From Streptomyces hayashii (lineage in GTDB: Bacteria; Actinomycetota; Actinomycetes; Streptomycetales; Streptomycetaceae), in the NCBI RefSeq assembly GCF_024539815.1, contig NZ_JAHHIU010000100.1, positions 1 through 63,867 on the forward strand: a stretch of 63,867 nt of DNA, read 5' to 3'. Positions 60,388 through 63,867 of this stretch are shown one piece after another; position 1 is the first letter of the stretch; each line of letters begins with the position of its first letter. The position numbers were made by a program, and so were the translations under genes. The notes under the pieces are model-generated. The model ran no database searches and had not been told where the DNA came from. It saw only the letters and a list, made by a program, of their open reading frames with translations.

Positions 60388-60762
60388 TCAGGGCTTCGGG
60401 TCGGTGGTGTGGGTGCGCCGGTGGTGGTCGTAGTCGCCGGTGTGCTCTTCGGCCCAGTTCTGAAGGTGTTGCAGTGCGGCGGTGGCGCCGCGGGCGAGGT
60501 CGGTCAGGTCGTACCGCACGGTCGGTGGGCGGCTGGTGAGCACGGTGCGGGTGATCAGTCCACCGGTTTCGAGGTCGCGCAGGGTCTGCGCGAGCATCTT
60601 GTCGCTGACGCCGCCGGCCCGCCGGCGCAGCTCGGACCAGCGTTGCGGGCCCTCCATGAGATCCACCAGGACCAGGGCGGCCCACCGGGCGGTGACCAGG
60701 TCGAACAGCTGCCTGCCGGGACAGGCGGGATCACGGACGTTGCCCCGCGCCATTTCCTGCAC
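60388..60762 (-). CDS. HxlR-family winged-helix regulator
   Basis: This 124-residue protein has CPGRQLFDLVTARW with the conserved N-terminal Cys used for redox or electrophile sensing in this family. The helix-turn-helix/wing FSELRRR-type segment reads RWSELRRRAGGVSDKMLAQTLRDLE. It is divergent from the metallo-beta-lactamase-fold gene and probably controls it. The start is GTG 60762 or ATG 60753. Confidence 0.88.
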   Translation of the reverse strand: MQEMARGNVRDPACPGRQLFDLVTARWAALVLVDLMEGPQRWSELRRRAGGVSDKMLAQTLRDLETGGLITRTVLTSRPPTVRYDLTDLARGATAALQHLQNWAEEHTGDYDHHRRTHTTDPKP

Positions 60763-60786
60763 GTGCTCACCTCACCTGAAGGTATG

Positions 60787-60805
60787 TACTTCCCAGGAGA
60801 AAGTA
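60787..60805. promoter_or_regulatory. Candidate HxlR operator (TACTT-N9-AAGTA)
   Basis: This inverted repeat lies in the 90-base gap between the divergent genes. Its TACTT/AAGTA arms resemble the GTAC-type sites bound by HxlR/YodB proteins. Confidence 0.45.
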
Positions 60806-60852
60806 ACTCGGTGAGAGTGAGTGAGCCAACCCCTGATCGTCAAGGAGTACCT

Positions 60853-61665
60853 GTGGTAACCGACGTTGCCGTGACCCGCGCCGTGAACACCGTGACGGTG
60901 CTCGGCGGCCCCACCGCGCTGATCCACCTGGCCGGCTGGACGCTGCTGACCGACCCGACCTTCGATGCCGCGGGCACCGAGTACCAGGACGGCCCGGTTG
61001 CGGTGCGCAAGACCGCCGACCCGGCGCTGAAGCCCTCCCAACTGCCCGCTCTCGACGCCGTCGTGGTCAGCCACACCGGGCATCTGGACAACCTCGACAC
61101 CGCCGGGCGTACGGTGGCCTCCGGCGCCTCCGAGGTGTTCACCACCGTCGCCGGCGCCGAGGATCTCGGGGGCGCGGCCGTCGGCCTGGAGCCCTGGCAG
61201 ACCCGGACCCTGTCGAAGCCGGGCCGCACACCGCTGAACATCACCGCGGTCCCCGCCCGACACGGCCCCGTCGGCACCGAGGACCTCACCGGTCCGGTCA
61301 CCGGCTTCCTCCTGCACACCGACGACGGCTCGGCACCGACGGTGTACGTCTCCGGTGACACCGTCGACCTGGACGCGATGAGCTCCCTGGCCGACCGGTA
61401 CCGCGTCGACGTGGCGCTGCTCCACCTGGGCGCGGCCGGCTTCGAAGCGTTCGGTGACGTACGGCTGTCGCTGACCGCGACCCAGGCCGTCGAGGCCCGC
61501 CGCCTGCTCGGCGGCCCCCTCGTGGTGGCCGTGCACGCCGAGGGCTGGGCCCACTACACCGAAGACCGCGGCCACGTCCAGCAGACCTTCGACGCCGCCG
61601 GCGTCCCCCTGCACTGGCCCACCCCGGGCGAGCCCCTCACCCTGCCCGACCCGCACACCCGCTGA
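60853..61665 (+). CDS. Metallo-beta-lactamase-fold hydrolase with altered metal motif
   Basis: This 270-residue protein has the MBL fold order: LIHLAGWTLLTDPTF, then VVVSHTGHLDNLD, PARHGP, YVSGDTVDLD and AVHAEGW. The canonical H-x-H-x-D-H (here expected as HDHHxDNLD) reads HTGHLDNLD, so at least one metal His is missing. The activity is therefore uncertain. GTG 60853 has an ideal AAGGAG seven bases upstream and is preferred to the ATG at 60784, which lies in the operator. It is probably induced through HxlR. Confidence 0.82.
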   Translation: MVTDVAVTRAVNTVTVLGGPTALIHLAGWTLLTDPTFDAAGTEYQDGPVAVRKTADPALKPSQLPALDAVVVSHTGHLDNLDTAGRTVASGASEVFTTVAGAEDLGGAAVGLEPWQTRTLSKPGRTPLNITAVPARHGPVGTEDLTGPVTGFLLHTDDGSAPTVYVSGDTVDLDAMSSLADRYRVDVALLHLGAAGFEAFGDVRLSLTATQAVEARRLLGGPLVVAVHAEGWAHYTEDRGHVQQTFDAAGVPLHWPTPGEPLTLPDPHTR

Positions 61666-61847
61666 CCTCACCCAGAGCCGCCGCCGGCGCACCGGCCCGC
61701 TCCTTCTACGCCGCCGGAGACACGGGAGCGGCTCCGGTCACCGCACTGCACGAGGACCTCGCCACCGTGCCCACCGGCCGACGGCACACGCACATCGGCC
61801 CGTAGCCGACCCGCCCGTCCGCAACGAAGAAGAGAAAAGGAAAGAAC

Positions 61848-62198
61848 ATGAAACCGGAAGACGTGCATGAGCGCTTCGCCCAGTACCTCAAGGACCAGGA
61901 CCTCGACGGACTGGGTTCCCTCTTCGCCGAAGACGCCATGTTCGTACCGGGACCGGGACAGGAGCCCGTCTACGGCAGGGAAGGCATCAAGGAAGCGCTG
62001 AAGCCCTACCTCGCCTCGCCCAGCACCATGGAGGTGGAAGCCACGTCGGTCCATCAGAACGGCGACCTGGCGATGGTCCAGCCGTCCTGGCGGATCACGA
62101 GCGAGGACGGCATCGTGGAAGGAAAGGCGGTCGAGGTGATGAAGAGGACGGGCGAGGGGGACTGGGTCTACATCATCGACAACCCCTACGGCGTCTGA
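61848..62198 (+). CDS. SnoaL/NTF2-like protein
   Basis: This 116-residue alpha+beta cone protein has YLKDQDLDGLGSLFAEDA at the start, YGREGIKEALKPYL in the middle and DWVYIIDNPYG at the end, the DUF4440/SnoaL-2 pattern. ATG 61848 follows AAAGGAAAG. The family includes small isomerases, cyclases and ligand-binding proteins; no function can be assigned. It follows the MBL gene by 182 bases and may share its control. Confidence 0.8.
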   Translation: MKPEDVHERFAQYLKDQDLDGLGSLFAEDAMFVPGPGQEPVYGREGIKEALKPYLASPSTMEVEATSVHQNGDLAMVQPSWRITSEDGIVEGKAVEVMKRTGEGDWVYIIDNPYGV

Positions 62199-62608
62199 TT
62201 CTCGTCACCCCGGCATCACCGTCGGGCGACGGAACCCCGTCACGGCAGCGTCGGCCGTACCCACTTTCTCGATGCGGCCGCCGCTTGCTTTCCGGCGGCG
62301 GTGACACGGTCACGATCCGGTGTGGTCCGGGCGCGGTTGGCCGGCGAGGGTACGCAGGTCTTCCTCGATGCAAGCCCCAGGCACCGCAGGTCAGAGGCAC
62401 TCCAGCTCGCCGCCCCGACCTCCTGCCCCCAGACAGAGGACCCTCACTGGCGCTCATCCGCTAAGCTACCCCTGGTCAGTCGTTGGTGCGTGACGTTGTC
62501 TGCTCGGATGACCCAGCGGAGAGCGTTGCACCACGTCTGACCAGCGGGCTTGCGCTCCTCGTCGAAGATCCACACCCTGGGTTTTCAACAAGGTCTTCTA
62601 CAAGCCCC
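62199..62608. other. 410-base intergenic region before the tRNA
   Basis: No gene is supported. A short CCGCCG/CGGCGG hairpin lies at 62278-62298. On the minus strand 62452-62472 resembles a tRNA D-arm, but the rest of a tRNA cannot be folded. Confidence 0.5.
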
Positions 62609-62681
62609 GCCTTCGTAGCTCAGGGGATAGAGCACCGCTCTCCTAAAGCGGGTGTCGCAGGTTCGAATCCTGCCGGGGGCA
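62609..62681 (+). tRNA. tRNA-Arg (anticodon CCU)
   Basis: The 73 bases fold completely. The acceptor stem pairs GCCTTCG with CGGGGGC (two G-U pairs). The D-arm is GCTC/GAGC, the anticodon stem CCGCT/AGCGG has loop CTCCTAA (anticodon CCT), and the T-arm is GCAGG-TTCGAAT-CCTGC; the discriminator is A. CCA is not encoded. It reads AGG codons. Confidence 0.97.
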
Positions 62682-62688
62682 CACAGCT

Positions 62689-62730
62689 AAGGGCCAGTTC
62701 AGAGGCTTGACCCTCTTGAACTGGCCCTTT
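62689..62730 (+). terminator. Strong terminator after the tRNA
   Basis: A long stem (AAGGGCCAGTTCA paired with TGAACTGGCCCTT, with extra pairs toward the loop) is followed by T residues, eight bases after the tRNA end. Confidence 0.85.
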
Positions 62731-62846
62731 CGCATGATCGCGGGCGTGCCACACCCGTGCCACAAGCCGGACTGCTGACAGCGAGGCCGGATGCACCGCC
62801 CCTAGAAGGGCGGCCAGTCGGTACCCGGAGGCGGGGCGGGAGAGAC

Positions 62847-63251
62847 TCAGTTGCCGTTCCGCATTTCCAGGGGCCAGCGCGCGTCGATGACCGCGGCCGC
62901 CTCGTTGCACGCCTGGCAAGCACGCACCCCATCGGATATCCACAAGTACGGTGACGCGGTGAGACCCTCGTGGGTCAGACCGCACAGCGTCGCACCGAAG
63001 CCGCTGACGGAGTACGCGTACGCGACGTCGAACGCGTGGGCGATGTCCTCTGAGAGCTGCGGGGATTCCGCCCGCTCCCACGGTATGTAGCCGTACTGCG
63101 GCCGCGAGACCTCGCGCGGGTCGTATCCGAATTCGGTCCAGGCGTAACACCAGGGGCAAAACCAGCGTTCCTTCACCGCCTTGTCCCATGGCATCCGCGG
63201 TCGGCGCACCGGGATTCGTCGCATGTCACGGTCGCAGACATCACAGGTCAC
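62847..63251 (-). CDS. Hypothetical Cys-rich protein, 134 aa
   Basis: The start MTCDVCDRDMRR gives one CxxC pair, and CPWC and CQAC give two more, so zinc binding is likely. The rest is aromatic-rich (YGYIPWERAE, PYLWISDG). I do not recognise the family. It lies just beyond the tRNA, in a stretch with lower coding bias than the rest of the window, consistent with an acquired segment. Confidence 0.6.
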   Translation of the reverse strand: MTCDVCDRDMRRIPVRRPRMPWDKAVKERWFCPWCYAWTEFGYDPREVSRPQYGYIPWERAESPQLSEDIAHAFDVAYAYSVSGFGATLCGLTHEGLTASPYLWISDGVRACQACNEAAAVIDARWPLEMRNGN

Positions 63252-63512
63252 ACCGCATCATGCCTGACCGGTGGCGACTGCACGCATCGGCAGCCGCATC
63301 GAGCCGTCTTCTCTGCCCGGAGCAAGGTCCAGAGCCCTCCCCGAGAAAGGGCCTGGGTGTCCGTCTCTCCCCGGGTCTTGCGGATCATCGAACCGAGCCG
63401 ATCCGCGATCTCTCGGTCGCGACCGCTCCCCACGTGCTGACAGATCAGCGCCGCGCGCGGAGTGCTGTGACCCGTCTCTGTTCGCTTGCCTGGGGCGCGT
63501 GGACGTGCGTAG

Positions 63513-63704
63513 ATGAGCGGCATGTCACAAGGGGCGCGGCGGCTGGCCGCCTTCGGTTCGGCGGCGTTGGTGCTTGGGCTCGCGTGTGTCGGGGGAAAGT
63601 GGTGGTTGGGCGAGTCCTGGACCACTGTGATCACCACGTGCTGCCTTGAGGTACTGATCATTTCGGTCGCTGTCGGAACCCGGCGAGCGTTGCGGAACCG
63701 GTAG
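63513..63704 (+). CDS. Small two-helix membrane protein, 63 aa
   Basis: Two hydrophobic helices (LAAFGSAALVLGLACVGG and VITTCCLEVLIISVAV) are separated by KWWLGESW, with a basic end RRALRNR. ATG 63513 or 63522 can start it. The function is unknown. Confidence 0.5.
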   Translation: MSGMSQGARRLAAFGSAALVLGLACVGGKWWLGESWTTVITTCCLEVLIISVAVGTRRALRNR

Positions 63705-63727
63705 AGCCTTCCCACAGGGCCCGACCT

Positions 63728-63867
63728 TCAGAGCTGGGCGGCGATGGCCTCGGCCATGGGAGCTGGAACGCCGAGGCGGGCACGAAGGGTTGGCGTGCCC
63801 TCGGCCCCATGGACCATCGGACGAACCCGAACCCGAACCCGAACCCGACCCCGGTTCCGCCCGACCC
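63728..63867 (-). CDS. 3' end of an unidentified gene, cut by the window edge
   Basis: A minus-strand frame enters from the right edge and ends at TGA 63730-63728 with TPTLRARLGVPAPMAEAIAAQL-like coding-quality sequence (last 20 residues shown in part). Toward the edge the frame crosses a CGAACC repeat that would be read as alternating Arg-Val. The start and function are outside the window. Confidence 0.3.
   Translation of the reverse strand, partial: VGRNRGRVRVRVRVRPMVHGAEGTPTLRARLGVPAPMAEAIAAQL
63822..63851. repeat. Hexanucleotide repeat (CGAACC)4 plus one variant
   Basis: Four perfect CGAACC units and one CGACCC unit run in tandem near the window end. This is a simple-sequence tract prone to slippage. 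Confidence 0.8.

Noticed and set aside
61668..61805. Frame resembling a fragment of a ferredoxin-reductase-type NAD domain
   Set aside because: Only about 35 residues look plausible, there is no start codon or ribosome-binding site, and the similarity is too weak to call a remnant.
62452..62500. tRNA-like D-arm on the minus strand
   Set aside because: No anticodon stem, T-loop or acceptor pairing could be found.
62620..63189. Frame ending PPAGFEPATPALGERCSIP on the minus strand
   Set aside because: This end is the antisense translation of the tRNA-Arg gene, a known annotation artefact.

Overview
The window is high-GC actinobacterial DNA, most likely a Streptomyces chromosome. It shows strong third-position G/C bias, many GTG starts, ATGA/GTGA overlapping stop-starts, rare TTA codons, an RskA-type anti-sigma pair, a sortase with its own substrate, a DUF4331 protein, a homogentisate pathway gene and a tRNA-Arg(CCU). 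There is no rRNA, CRISPR array or intact insertion sequence. All calls were made by reading the sequence; no database search was run.

Layout. 1-9.1 kb: housekeeping genes and small regulators (a lipase cut by the window edge, GNAT enzymes, a SAM methyltransferase, DUF402, a YtrA-type GntR, DUF72, an AAA ATPase, a secreted SGNH esterase, a Ser/Thr kinase). 9.1-15.9 kb: a leftward DUF4331-TPR-NicO metal transporter run, divergent from an ECF sigma/RskA pair. 16-29 kb: CoA-transferase, an orphan type ISP specificity-domain protein, GntR + homogentisate dioxygenase, lipoprotein, TetR + molybdopterin oxidoreductase, citrate transporter, MFS permease, and a cell-wall protein with a class F-like sortase. 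29-38 kb: aldehyde, alcohol and acyl-CoA catabolic genes under two TetR regulators. Each of these regulators has a recognisable operator repeated at two promoters. A SoxR gene and a 5'-truncated IclR-type regulator follow.

39.3-60.0 kb is the most interesting part: a compact biosynthetic gene cluster that I cannot match to a known product. It encodes a P450, an MFS exporter, one 2222-residue NRPS-PKS (carrier-C-A-carrier-KS-AT-carrier), a stand-alone thioesterase, a 555-residue acyl-CoA-dehydrogenase-fold flavoenzyme without the usual catalytic Glu, and a crotonyl-CoA carboxylase/reductase. It also carries a four-gene 2-oxo-acid chain-extension set (homocitrate/isopropylmalate synthase-like, a one-chain LeuD-LeuC aconitase, an isopropylmalate/homoisocitrate dehydrogenase-like enzyme and a LysN-type aminotransferase) and a LipB-type octanoyltransferase. 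The logic I infer is as follows: the chain-extension genes make a homologated, probably hydrophobic amino acid; the NRPS module N-acylates it; the KS-AT adds one alkylmalonyl unit made by the CCR; the thioesterase frees an alpha-alkyl-beta-keto acid; and the flavoenzyme and P450 turn this into a reactive enone or epoxyketone. Four cluster genes (P450, exporter, synthase, aminotransferase) carry TTA codons, so bldA control is likely.

60.4-63.9 kb: a divergent HxlR/metallo-beta-lactamase-fold pair, a SnoaL-like protein, tRNA-Arg(CCU) with a strong terminator, and beyond it small genes of accessory character.
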